From an uncultured Bacteroidota bacterium (GTDB lineage Bacteria > Bacteroidota > Bacteroidia > Chitinophagales > Chitinophagaceae), in NCBI GenBank assembly GCA_903882805.1, contig CAIRYK010000054.1:1-47359 (forward strand): DNA of 47,359 bases. Direction: 5' to 3'. This document shows positions 16,058 to 24,558 of the stretch, piece by piece (within the stretch, counting starts at the first letter, position 1; each line of letters begins with the position of its first letter). Below the pieces are notes generated by a model. The model worked only from the letters and a program-made list of their open reading frames with translations, had not been told where the DNA came from and made no database searches. The translations under genes and the position numbers were made by a program.

Positions 16058-17002
16058 TTAGTCTTCGTCGTTATACAATATTTCGGCGCCTTCAAACTTT
16101 CTGGTCTCCAGATTGTACACATCGCCCTTAGACATGATATGCACAATAATGTTCTCTACAGATATTGGCTTGCCAAAAGCTATGTCGGCAATGTTGTTGT
16201 ATTCTATGTTACGTCCGTCTATAATCACTACGCTACCCGATCCTATTGCTTTTAGCTGATGACCTTCAGATACTACAATACCGGTATCCTCGCCAAGGCC
16301 TATTCCTATGGCGCCGGGTTGCGCCGCTACGCCCTGGGCAAGCCTGTTGAACCTGCCGCGTTTATCGAAATGGGTGTCTATGATCACATCATACATCAGT
16401 CCCAATCCGGTTGTTATTTTTACTTCTCCTTTTAGGTTGGCGGTGGCTGCATTACCCTCGTATATCATGGTATTGCTCATGGCCATAGCGCCTGCGCTGG
16501 TGCCGGCTATCAGAAATTTCTCATGCTGGTATCGTTGCTTGAGGACGCTGAGAAACTGCGTGCCGCCAAAAATAGACGATAGGCGCAACTGATTGCCGCC
16601 AGAGAACATAATGCAATTGCAAGCTTTTAGCCGCTCTATGTTTTCGGGTATAGCCACGTCTTCGCGATTGCGAATACGCAGGTGCCCCACATTGCTGCAG
16701 CCCAGCTTCTGAAATGCATCTATATAATTCTGCGCTACTTCGTCGGGAATAGAAGATGCGGTGGTAATAACCTCCACTCGGGGTTCGGCGCCTGCTATCA
16801 GGCTTACAATATTCTTAAGAATACCCAGTTCAAAAAAATTAAGACGGTTTCTTTGCAAGATACCTTTTTCAAGATCTGTCCCTTTGTCTTCTGCACCACC
16901 TACTGCTACTAAATGCCCATGAGGATATGTCACCAGTTCGAACTGTTTTGGATAAGAAAATAAAAGCGACAAAATTAGGTAAATAAGTGATAGTAGAGGC
17001 AC
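16058..17002 (-). CDS. Cyanophycinase (peptidase S51 family)
   Basis: The protein has up to 314 residues. GHLVAVGGAEDKGTD near the N-terminus, CIMFSGGNQLRL and the nucleophile motif FLIAGTSAGAMAMS (serine in GTSAGA) identify a serine exopeptidase of the cyanophycinase type, which releases beta-Asp-Arg from cyanophycin. The ORF can begin at GTG 17002, adding a hydrophobic segment (MPLLSLIYLILSLLFSYP) that could be a signal or anchor, or at an internal GTG at 16933 (MTYPHGHLVAVGGAEDKG), which matches cytoplasmic family members better. No cyanophycin synthetase is in the window. It may instead act on imported peptides. Confidence 0.85.
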   Translation of the reverse strand: MPLLSLIYLILSLLFSYPKQFELVTYPHGHLVAVGGAEDKGTDLEKGILQRNRLNFFELGILKNIVSLIAGAEPRVEVITTASSIPDEVAQNYIDAFQKLGCSNVGHLRIRNREDVAIPENIERLKACNCIMFSGGNQLRLSSIFGGTQFLSVLKQRYQHEKFLIAGTSAGAMAMSNTMIYEGNAATANLKGEVKITTGLGLMYDVIIDTHFDKRGRFNRLAQGVAAQPGAIGIGLGEDTGIVVSEGHQLKAIGSGSVVIIDGRNIEYNNIADIAFGKPISVENIIVHIMSKGDVYNLETRKFEGAEILYNDED

Positions 17003-17120
17003 AATACAAAATATTTAAATATTTTGCGTTAAGATGCGATTACTTTTTCATTAGCTTTCTCCTAAAAGGATGTGATTTACAGCCGGTTCTTTTGCCTCCG
17101 CAAAAACAAGCAACATTTGC

Positions 17121-17128
17121 TACTTTTG
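17121..17128 (+). promoter_or_regulatory. Candidate -7 element for flavin reductase gene
   Basis: TACTTTTG matches TAnnTTTG exactly and ends 19 nt before the start codon. The nearest upstream TTTG is spaced at 26 nt, longer than usual. Confidence 0.4.
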
Positions 17129-17147
17129 TGTAAACGCAACATTTACA

Positions 17148-18008
17148 ATGACAATAATACCCGGCTCGATAAAAACTGCTCAGCTACATGGCTACCTGCT
17201 CGGCGCAATAGCTCCGCGCCCTATATGTTTTGCCAGCACCATAGACAGCGACGGCGTAAACAACCTTTCGCCATTTAGTTTTTTCAATGTGTTTGGAGCC
17301 AAACCGCCAATCCTTATTTTTTCGCCGGCGCGCCGCGTTCGCGACAATACCATTAAGCACACCCTGGAAAACGTATATGCCACCAGAGAAGTAGTGATCA
17401 ACGTAGTAAACTACAACATGGTGCAACAAGCCAACCTGACCAGTTGCGAATACCCTAAGGGCGTGGATGAGTTTGTAAAGGCAGGATTCACACCAATAAA
17501 ATCAGACATTGTTAAGCCGTTTCGCGTAAAGGAATCGCCGGTGCAACTGGAGTGTAAGGTGCTGCAGGTAATAGAAACCGGACAAGAAGGCGGCGCGGGC
17601 AATCTGGTAATATGCGAGGTAGTGTGCATGCATATAGACGATAACGTACTGGATGAACATGGCCGAATAGACCCCAATAAAATAGATCTGGTAGCCCGCA
17701 TGGGCGCCGACTACTATTGCAGAGCGTCGGGCAATGCGGTATTTGAGGTGCCAAAACCCAATGTGTCGCTGGGTATAGGTATCGATGCCTTGCCTGCAGC
17801 CATACGCAACAGCGCTGTGCTTACCGGCAACAACCTGGGTATACTGGGCAACAGCACGGCAATACCAACCGCCGGCGCATGGACCGACGACAGGCTGGAA
17901 ACCGCGCTGAAACAGACAGACCGCGCCGCTGCGCTACACCAATATGCCAAAGAACTGCTGGACGCCGGACAAACAGATAAGGCATGGCAGGTATTGCTGG
18001 CATCGTAA
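17148..18008 (+). CDS. Flavin reductase family protein (FMN-binding split barrel)
   Basis: The 286-residue protein has a flavin-reductase-like domain (about 15-210): LGAIAPRPICFASTIDSDGVNN, LSPFSFFNVFGAKPPILIFS and REVVINVVNY are the conserved FMN-contact blocks. This subgroup (DIM6/NTAB-type) binds FMN and is often annotated as an oxidoreductase or flavoredoxin; the true substrate is not known. The C-terminal region (about 245-286) is helical, ending in a TPR-like helix pair (LHQYAKELLDAGQTDKAWQVL). It precedes the transferase-like gene by 52 nt on the same strand, so the two may be co-transcribed. Confidence 0.85.
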   Translation: MTIIPGSIKTAQLHGYLLGAIAPRPICFASTIDSDGVNNLSPFSFFNVFGAKPPILIFSPARRVRDNTIKHTLENVYATREVVINVVNYNMVQQANLTSCEYPKGVDEFVKAGFTPIKSDIVKPFRVKESPVQLECKVLQVIETGQEGGAGNLVICEVVCMHIDDNVLDEHGRIDPNKIDLVARMGADYYCRASGNAVFEVPKPNVSLGIGIDALPAAIRNSAVLTGNNLGILGNSTAIPTAGAWTDDRLETALKQTDRAAALHQYAKELLDAGQTDKAWQVLLAS

Positions 18009-18060
18009 CACAATCATACACCACAGGGGTCGCCAAACCGTGCGGCCCACTTATACCCAC

Positions 18061-18741
18061 ATGGAGGAAGACTTTAAGATAGCCTATCTCGAAAATGCTA
18101 AAGGACATATTCTGGACCAACTACTGGCTATGGGTTGGTACAGAATGGGTATGTATGTATTTACCACAAACGGACTTGAAACAGAAAAAGACGGTCCGTT
18201 GCATCCGGTGTATTGGCTGCGGTACGATGTAAGTAAAGTGGAACTGAGCAAAAGCAGCAGGCAAATAGTAAAGGCCGCAAGCAAGTTTGAGGTGTACCTG
18301 CGGAGGTTTGAGGTAACGCCCGAAGTTGCAGAACTGCACGAGCGCTACCGCGAAAACCTGGATTTTAATACCGATGCCGATCTAACAAAAGTAATTGCCG
18401 ACCCCAATGGCAGTATTTTCGATACGCTTATGTTTGAGCTGCGCGACAATGGCAAACTGATAGGTTTGGGCATATTTGATGTGGGCGACGATACTATTGC
18501 GGGTATAAAAAGCATTTACCACCCGGCTTATAAAAAATACAGTCCCGGCAAATACCTGATGTTGCTGAAGCTGGAATATTGCCGCCAACACTACATAAGC
18601 TGGTATTATCCCGGCTATTACTCTACAACGCTCCCTAAATTCGACTACAAATTGTTTTTAGACGAGGAGGCTACACAAGTGTACCTGCCTGAACATGGAT
18701 TATGGATACCCTACACGCATTTCAAACGCCTGAATATGTAA
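18061..18741 (+). CDS. Aminoacyl-tRNA--protein transferase-like protein (Ate/Bpt family) lacking N-terminal cysteines
   Basis: The 226-residue protein is started at ATG 18061, because the upstream extension overlaps the flavin reductase gene and has no family features. The C-terminal half has the GNAT-like transferase core typical of Ate1/Bpt: DNGKLIGLGIFDVGDDTIAG, then SIYHPAYKKYSPGKYLMLLK and YYPGYYSTTLPKFDYK. The N-terminal half has GWYRMGMYVFTT and LRYDVSKVELSKSSRQIVK, which align with the R-x-SRSQ region. Known members add Arg or Leu to N-terminal acidic residues to mark proteins for Clp proteolysis. The usual N-terminal Cys cluster is absent (only one cysteine, in EYC). Activity therefore cannot be assumed. 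Confidence 0.7.
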   Translation: MEEDFKIAYLENAKGHILDQLLAMGWYRMGMYVFTTNGLETEKDGPLHPVYWLRYDVSKVELSKSSRQIVKAASKFEVYLRRFEVTPEVAELHERYRENLDFNTDADLTKVIADPNGSIFDTLMFELRDNGKLIGLGIFDVGDDTIAGIKSIYHPAYKKYSPGKYLMLLKLEYCRQHYISWYYPGYYSTTLPKFDYKLFLDEEATQVYLPEHGLWIPYTHFKRLNM

Positions 18742-18969
18742 CAGCCTGCCTGCAAATAACAAAGCAGATAGCCTGCAAGAAGTAATAAATAAGTGGCTGT
18801 ATTGCCTTCATAAAAATCAAATACTCTTTGGCTTGTGTTACAAATAATTCTACACAGGCCATAGTTATGCCTGTATATATGATTTTGAAAGAAAATTTAA
18901 CAGAAATATATTACGCTTGGCAAGAAATCGCTACATTGTATTGAAATTAATCACTCAAAACCACACACA

Positions 18970-20193
18970 ATGAGGAAGTTGTATTTTCTAATGATGGGCG
19001 CGCTTACAGCCGGAGCTTTAAACAGCTCTGCGCAATGCCTTGGCGGTCGCTATCTCAATCAGATTTTCCCAAATGTAACGGTAGATAGCGCAGTCTATTC
19101 ATCGGCCTATGGACTGAAAATGGATATTTACAGCCCGTCGGGCGATACGCTGTCAAAACGCCCGGTAATAGTGCTGGCCCACGGCGGCAGCTTTATAGGC
19201 GGTACCCGCCAAAACGATGTCACGGTCGACTCACTGTGCGTGCGTTTTGCTAAGCGCGGCTATGTAACTGTTTCTATCGACTACCGACTCAGCGATCTGC
19301 TTAGCATGGTGTCTACCGACTCTACGCTGGCAATAGACGAAGTGGTAAAAGCCATAAGCGATGGTAAAGCGGCCATCAGGTATCTGGTAAAGGATGCCGC
19401 TACTACCAATGCATACAAAATAGACACCAACAATATATTTATAGGCGGCAACTCGGCAGGCGCTGTGCTGTATATGCATGTAGGCTATATAGACAATATA
19501 GGCGAATGCCCCTCTTATATAGCTACTGCTATGGCGGCCAACGGAGGTTTTGAAGGCAATAGCGGCAATGCTGGCTATACCACAAAATCTAAAGCCATTA
19601 TCAATCTGGCGGGCGGACTAAACACTACCGCATTTATTACTGCCGGCAAAAAACCATCGGTCAATGCATCGGGCACGCTCGATAATGTGGTGCCTTACAC
19701 CTGCGGTTATCCCAACTTTGGCACTACAAGCTTCCCGATAAATGTGCATGTAAATCTGTGCGGATTGGGATCGCTGGAACCTGAGTACATTGCCAAGGGC
19801 ATATACCACATGAGCCATGTGTTTCCTGCCGACGGGCATGTGCCATGGTCGTCGAACGCAGCTAAGTTTAACACCGTAGATTCTATGGTGCGCGATTTTT
19901 TGTACAATCAGGTATGCACCGGCGTATCGTCGGTAGACGAGATTACTACCGCTGCCGATGTTACTGCGTTTCCTAACCCGGCCACAGCCTATGTGCAGTT
20001 GCAAAGCCCGCAGTCGGTAAGCTCGGTAGCGGTTTACGACCAAACTGGCCGCACTGTTGCGCAGATAAACGACATCAACAAAAACAACTACGAACTGAAC
20101 ACCGCCCAACTGAGCAAAGGACTGTATTTTGTAAAAATCAGGTTTAGTAACGAAAACAACGCGCCGGTAGTAAAACGAATAATAATAGAATAA
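18970..20193 (+). CDS. Secreted alpha/beta-hydrolase (esterase/lipase-like) with T9SS type A domain
   Basis: The 407-residue protein has a signal peptide (RKLYFLMMGALTAGALNSSAQ). The catalytic domain (about 22-320) contains VIVLAHGGSFIGGTRQN (HGG oxyanion-type motif), VSIDYRLSD and IFIGGNSAGAVLYM with a nucleophilic serine in GxSxG. HVPW near residue 290 could hold the histidine. The C-terminal 75 residues (AFPNPATAYVQLQ...GLYFVKIRF) are a T9SS type A signal. It likely acts outside the cell on ester bonds, as in carboxylesterase/BD-FAE-like enzymes; the substrate is unknown. A strong terminator follows at 20320-20364. Confidence 0.88.
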   Translation: MRKLYFLMMGALTAGALNSSAQCLGGRYLNQIFPNVTVDSAVYSSAYGLKMDIYSPSGDTLSKRPVIVLAHGGSFIGGTRQNDVTVDSLCVRFAKRGYVTVSIDYRLSDLLSMVSTDSTLAIDEVVKAISDGKAAIRYLVKDAATTNAYKIDTNNIFIGGNSAGAVLYMHVGYIDNIGECPSYIATAMAANGGFEGNSGNAGYTTKSKAIINLAGGLNTTAFITAGKKPSVNASGTLDNVVPYTCGYPNFGTTSFPINVHVNLCGLGSLEPEYIAKGIYHMSHVFPADGHVPWSSNAAKFNTVDSMVRDFLYNQVCTGVSSVDEITTAADVTAFPNPATAYVQLQSPQSVSSVAVYDQTGRTVAQINDINKNNYELNTAQLSKGLYFVKIRFSNENNAPVVKRIIIE

Positions 20194-20319
20194 ACATAGC
20201 AGCGGCAGCCATGTAGCGCTATGTGTAAGTAGCTCCTGCCCAAGCAGGTGCCAGGCAGTCCGGGTGTGCGTTTGGGGAATGTGCATCTGTGATACAGATT
20301 ATAATAGCCGGCAATTATG

Positions 20320-20364
20320 AAAAAGCAGGCCTGAAATGTACACTACATTTTGGCCTGCTTTTTT
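20320..20364. terminator. Strong bidirectional terminator after esterase
   Basis: AAAAAGCAGGCC pairs with GGCCTGCTTTTT, and inside it AAATGTA pairs with TACATTT around CAC, giving a long stem with A and T tails on both sides. It separates the esterase from the small membrane protein gene. Confidence 0.85.
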
Positions 20365-20472
20365 GTTGAGCCACAGGCTATAGTTATCAATTTCGTATAT
20401 AGCCAGATGTATTATTTCGAACAGGCTACTAAAACGGCCTACCAATATTTGTTTACCTTTAGCAAAACAAAG

Positions 20473-20649
20473 ATGAGTATGAAACAAGGTGTGTGGCAGC
20501 AGATACTTACTTACTTCTATATCCGCAAGCGCGATCCCCGCGACCCTAAGAACATCAATATCAAGTTTATGCACGGCATGAACCGCATATCGTTGTTTAT
20601 GTTTCTTATAGCTATTATTGTTATGATCGTGCGGTTGTTTACAAGATAG
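20473..20649 (+). CDS. Small single-helix membrane protein (DUF6728-like)
   Basis: About 56-58 residues: start at ATG 20473 (MSMKQGVWQQILTYFYIRK) or 20479. A short amphipathic N-terminus with basic residues (IRKRDPRDPKNINIKFMHG) precedes one membrane helix (ISLFMFLIAIIVMIVRLF). This order fits a small Bacteroidota family annotated as DUF6728; I am moderately sure of that match. Function unknown. The stop codon TAG (20647-20649) lies within the first unit of a 14-nt tandem array, so the array begins in the coding end. Confidence 0.65.
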   Translation: MSMKQGVWQQILTYFYIRKRDPRDPKNINIKFMHGMNRISLFMFLIAIIVMIVRLFTR

Positions 20650-20713
20650 CCCATAGTAGATAGTCTATAGTAGATAGTTCGTAATAGATAGTCTAGGGTA
20701 GACAATCGATAAT
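20644..20713. repeat. Five-copy 14-nt tandem repeat array
   Basis: Units of exactly 14 nt start at 20644, 20658, 20672, 20686 and 20700. The second unit, AGATAGTCTATAGT, is closest to consensus; the others differ at two to six positions, the last being most decayed. The first unit contains the stop codon of the preceding gene. The same unit forms both arms of the hairpin at 15995-16038. Confidence 0.85.
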
Positions 20714-20798
20714 CCATGTAGACAGTAGGGGCATGTAGTAGTTGCCGGGGCTTTTGCAAATGCCGCCCGGAAAATGTACACTAAACAAGTACCTTGTC

Positions 20799-22580
20799 TT
20801 ATTTCTGAATCACCACCCGCGCCGTCCATTTGTGGTCGCCGCTTATCACGCTCACCAGATAAATGCCTGTGGGCGCATCCAGTACATAGTCCTTTACCTT
20901 GCCCTCAATGGTCTGCTGCTGCAATATGCCGCCCTGCATATCATACAGCGTTACCACCGATATTTCGGCCGCTTCTGCGGGCAGTTGTAGTGTAAACCGG
21001 CCATTGCTGGGGTTGGGAAACAGCGTAAGCGCAGCCTCAGGAGCGGGCGCTTTCTTTACGGTAGTCGCATCGCAGCCGCCGTTGGCGTTTATGCGTTTCA
21101 GATTGCGCACTGCAAATGTGTCGTTGTCGGCAAGGGCGCGGGTGTACCACAACACAGCCTCGGGACAGCTTTTTTCTACGCCCCATCCGTTTTCATACAT
21201 CCATCCCAGATTATTTTTTGCCCTCACGCTGCCATGCTCTATCGCAGTCCGGTACAGGCGTACAGCAGTGGTGTCGCTCTGAGGCACGCTCTTGCCGCTG
21301 GCGTAGAAATACCCCAGATTGCACTCGGCCGCGGCATACTCTTGCGCCACCGACAGGCGATACCACATAGCCGCGCTATCTATATTGCGGGTCACGCCCC
21401 AGCCGCGCTCCAGCAGCCATCCTATCCTGAACTGGCCAGCCGCATCGCCCAGCGCCGCCGCGCGGCGCGCATAAGCTACAGCGCTATCAAAGTTTTGCGC
21501 TACGCCATTGCCCCGCTCATACATACCCGATATATTGGCCAGCGCACGCGAATAATCTTGTACCGCCGCCATACGATACCAGTAGAAGGCCTTTTCGTAA
21601 TCTTTGTTTACCTCAAACGTACAACCATAGTTGTTTTGTCCGCAGGCGTCGCCCTTTTCGGCCGCAGCGCGATAAAGTTCCACTGCTTTATCCCAGTCTT
21701 TGGCTACAACCCAGCCATGCTCATAAAAGCGGCCCAGATTGGCCGATGCAAGTGCATAGCCCTGCGCCGCCGATTTTTGATACCAATACAAAGCCTGTTT
21801 TTTATCGCCTTTTTGCTGATACTGCCATCCCAGATTGTTTTGCGCATTTGCATGGCCTTTTTCGGCGGCTATGGTATAGTAAGCCATTGCCGAATCGCGG
21901 TTGGCAGTGCAGCCATATCCTTTATCCAATAGCCAGCCTATATTAAAAACCGCATTGTTGTTGCCCCTCGCTGCAGAAATGCGGTATAGCTCCATCGCCT
22001 TGGTGTAGTTGCGCGCCACACCCCTCGCGTTTTCATACATCGACGCCAGATTGTTGGGCGCATGCTTATCGTTGAGGGCAGTTGCCTGTTCAAACAACTC
22101 TATGGCGCGGGTGTAACTTTGCGCCACGCCTGTGCCGTTTTTATACAGTATTCCCAAATTGTTCATACTCGATGGGTCGCCCGCATCGGCGCCCTTACCA
22201 AACCACACGGCCGCCTCCGCCATATCTTTGGCAACGCCCTTGCCCGTTTCGTATATATACCCCATCCGCCACATAGCCTCGGTGTAGCCCTGCGCCGCCG
22301 CCAGGCGGTACCATTTCATAGCCTCGTCTATATTACGGTCGGCGCCACGGCCAAACTCATACATAAGGCCGGCATTGTATTGCCCCTCTGCAAAGCCTGC
22401 ATCTGCCGCCTTCCTGAACCACGACAATGCCTCGGTATAATCTTTAGGCACATTGCGGCCATAGTAATAATTATTGCCCAGCCTGTTGGCCGCCGCCGGC
22501 GATACAGGTTCCCCCGTTTGCGCAAACCCCGGCGCCGCCGCCGCAATAAAAAGCAAAAAGCAGAAAAACAATCGGTTCAT
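20799..22580 (-). CDS. Secreted Sel1-repeat protein with T9SS type A domain
   Basis: The 593-residue protein starts at ATG 22580 (MNRLFFCFLLFIAAAAPGFA), giving a good signal peptide; an ATG three codons upstream is less likely. About 13 Sel1-like repeats of 36 residues fill residues 30-500, each with the pattern A..WY..AA..G...A..NLG..Y..G.GV, forming a superhelical scaffold for protein contacts. The C-terminus (LTLFPNPSNGRFTLQL...GIYLVSVISGDHKWTARVVI) is a T9SS type A signal. Exported Sel1 proteins often mediate interactions with host or surface proteins; a partner is not apparent. Its GC-rich codon use matches the core genome. Confidence 0.9.
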   Translation of the reverse strand: MNRLFFCFLLFIAAAAPGFAQTGEPVSPAAANRLGNNYYYGRNVPKDYTEALSWFRKAADAGFAEGQYNAGLMYEFGRGADRNIDEAMKWYRLAAAQGYTEAMWRMGYIYETGKGVAKDMAEAAVWFGKGADAGDPSSMNNLGILYKNGTGVAQSYTRAIELFEQATALNDKHAPNNLASMYENARGVARNYTKAMELYRISAARGNNNAVFNIGWLLDKGYGCTANRDSAMAYYTIAAEKGHANAQNNLGWQYQQKGDKKQALYWYQKSAAQGYALASANLGRFYEHGWVVAKDWDKAVELYRAAAEKGDACGQNNYGCTFEVNKDYEKAFYWYRMAAVQDYSRALANISGMYERGNGVAQNFDSAVAYARRAAALGDAAGQFRIGWLLERGWGVTRNIDSAAMWYRLSVAQEYAAAECNLGYFYASGKSVPQSDTTAVRLYRTAIEHGSVRAKNNLGWMYENGWGVEKSCPEAVLWYTRALADNDTFAVRNLKRINANGGCDATTVKKAPAPEAALTLFPNPSNGRFTLQLPAEAAEISVVTLYDMQGGILQQQTIEGKVKDYVLDAPTGIYLVSVISGDHKWTARVVIQK

Positions 22581-22692
22581 AGTACACATTTGATAGTGTA
22601 AAATTAATGAAAGTTTGATGGGGAGGGGTGGGGATTTTTTGTGAGGGGGGTATGCTAAATAAATTTGAAATAAAATACGGGAAAAACCCTGA

Positions 22693-22722
22693 TTTATTAA
22701 TAGATGCGTGTGTTTAATTTTG
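22693..22722 (+). promoter_or_regulatory. Promoter for the putative exported protein gene
   Basis: TTTA, 18 nt, then TAATTTTG: the -7 box is an exact TAnnTTTG and the -33 box differs from TTTG at one base. It ends 71 nt before the start codon. Confidence 0.5.
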
Positions 22723-22793
22723 TGTTATCAAAATAGCTCTTTTATAAAACCTTGTTAGTAAATCAAAACACTCTCATTCAAAAATTAAATACT

Positions 22794-23534
22794 ATGAAAA
22801 ACAGCTTAGTACTGCTAACTTTTTTAAATATTTGTACTTGCAGCTTTGCGCAAGCGCAAACGTCGTCCAATACTAACACTCAACGTGAGGGACAAAGTAA
22901 CGCAATCTCCAATATTCAGAAAAAATCCGAGTCAGATGCAACAACCCCAACAAAACTCGCTGGTGTAACATTTGGATTTGGTGCAGGTTACGGATTGAGT
23001 TTCTTTGATAGAAAAGAGTATAGTCTAACTACTGACAGTGTTCACGCCCTAAAAATAGGAAACACAAATAAAGGATCATTTGTTATTTCATCTATCATTA
23101 CAGTGCGATTGGGTAAAGTAGCGTCAAAGCCGGGTACAAATAAACTATTCGGTCAAGAGGGATTTAGGGAAATTAAAAAAGGTAAAAAAACTGAGAATAC
23201 TGATGTTGCCCGGAATAGAGACCGTTGGACCCTCAATTTGGCGATAAATATAGCTGAGGTAAACACAGATGGCCTTTCCTTTAATAAACCGGTGGATGGA
23301 GGGTTGGGGCTTGGATATTCATTCGGAGATAATATCCAGCTTGCTCTTTTTGTTGACGTCATGCGTTATAGGCAAATGAGAGATTACATTACCACAGATT
23401 ACAATAACAAACCTATACCTAAAGGGAAAGATGTTTACACTGCATTAGACGGGAATGACAACGAACTTTTCACAACAAAAACAGCAGCAGGTCTTTCTTT
23501 GAAGCTAATCTACACAATAGCAAATAAAGAATAA
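22794..23534 (+). CDS. Putative exported beta-barrel-like protein, unknown family
   Basis: The 246-residue protein is started at ATG 22794 (MKNSLVLLTFLNICTCSFAQ, a signal peptide). A low-complexity S/T/N/Q linker (about 21-50) leads into VTFGFGAGYGLSFFDRKEY and later GLGLGYSFGDNIQLALFVDVMRY and AAGLSLKLIYTIANK. Alternating strands with aromatic ends suggest an outer-membrane barrel. I do not recognise a family. It begins an AT-rich stretch unlike its neighbours, so transfer is likely. Confidence 0.7.
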   Translation: MKNSLVLLTFLNICTCSFAQAQTSSNTNTQREGQSNAISNIQKKSESDATTPTKLAGVTFGFGAGYGLSFFDRKEYSLTTDSVHALKIGNTNKGSFVISSIITVRLGKVASKPGTNKLFGQEGFREIKKGKKTENTDVARNRDRWTLNLAINIAEVNTDGLSFNKPVDGGLGLGYSFGDNIQLALFVDVMRYRQMRDYITTDYNNKPIPKGKDVYTALDGNDNELFTTKTAAGLSLKLIYTIANKE

Positions 23535-23710
23535 CTTTTACATAAATTAAAACTCAGCTATCGAAAGATTGACTCCTAGTTGATTAGTCTAAATGTTCAA
23601 GACTATAACCCTCCCAAACTTAGCAATCTTCCAAGCTTGAGAGCTGGTCATTTTACCGCATAGTTTCTATTTTGCGAAAAGTGCTTAAGACGTATTATAC
23701 CGCAAGCGTT

Positions 23711-24540
23711 TTATCTATTTAATTCAAATTTCACATCAACTATATTAGCATAAATAAATTCCTCATACTCCATTCCTCCGCTTTTAATATCTTTCTTAGC
23801 TTCATATAGCCTAATGTCGTATTTAGCCATGTTTTTTACGAGATTTATGATAAAATTTTTATCCGTATCATGTATGCTATTACCGAAAACTATACCCTTT
23901 ATAGTAGTTGGTTTAATAAAAATAAACCGGGACATGGGATTCTTAAATTCTGGAGGAAATTGGGTGTAAATTCTATATTCTTGTTCGTACTCCCATTCTT
24001 TTAACTTTACAGTACATATAGAATTGTCAATAACGATATTTCTCATAACTGGTTCATAATGAAAGTCAATTGTAGGTACCGATTCTAAATATTCTATTTT
24101 TTTAAATGTATTTTGGGCGTATGTTTAAGTTCAGCTATGCTTTGTTCTAACTCTGGCTTGTCGATAATTAAAACAAAACCACGATGACTGTCAGCGTAAT
24201 GAGACCACATTAAGTTGCAACTTCGCTTTTCAGTTAAACTACAGGATCCGAAACTTGTTTTGATTATGTCGCAAATATAATTTCTTGCATCTTCAAAAAA
24301 TATACGCTTATTTTCCAATGCCGTTGCTACTTTGCTGTCCGCGTCAACACACTTTAAAAAATTGCGATAAAATGAATACACATCCTCGCTAACAGGTAAA
24401 TCGGTAGACTGATCGAGTAAAAATTCACCCTCAAATGGGTCATTAAGTTTATTCAATGATCCCAAATAAATAGCAGTATTTACCAAAATAGACAGACTGT
24501 TTACGTTAAACGAACAGTATTTATATAATTATTCGCTCAT
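23711..24540 (-). pseudogene. DUF2971 protein gene with a nonsense codon and a frameshift
   Basis: From ATG 24540 the frame reads M-S-E-stop(TAA 24529-24531)-LYKYCSFNVNSLSILVNTA, the usual N-terminus of DUF2971 proteins, so the stop interrupts codon 4. It continues through LGSLNKLNDPFEGEF and SCNLMWSHYADSHRGFVLII to a TAG (24094-24096) just after an A7 run (T7 at 24097-24103 on the plus strand). Shifting by -1 there gives IEYLESVPTIDFHYEPVMRN, which joins the downstream part with KEWEYEQEYRIYTQ, the second DUF2971 block, and ends at 23711. Thus the gene is full length but carries two lesions. DUF2971 proteins are accessory-region proteins of unknown activity. Confidence 0.75.
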
Positions 24541-24558
24541 TATTTATAAAATTTAAAA

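Noticed and set aside
20299..20574. Minus-strand 91-residue frame overlapping the terminator and small membrane gene
   Set aside because: It crosses the strong terminator and is the shadow of the plus-strand small protein, which has a clear membrane helix and basic neck.
20650..20740. CRISPR-like array
   Set aside because: Units are only 14 nt, directly adjacent with no spacers, and no cas gene is present.
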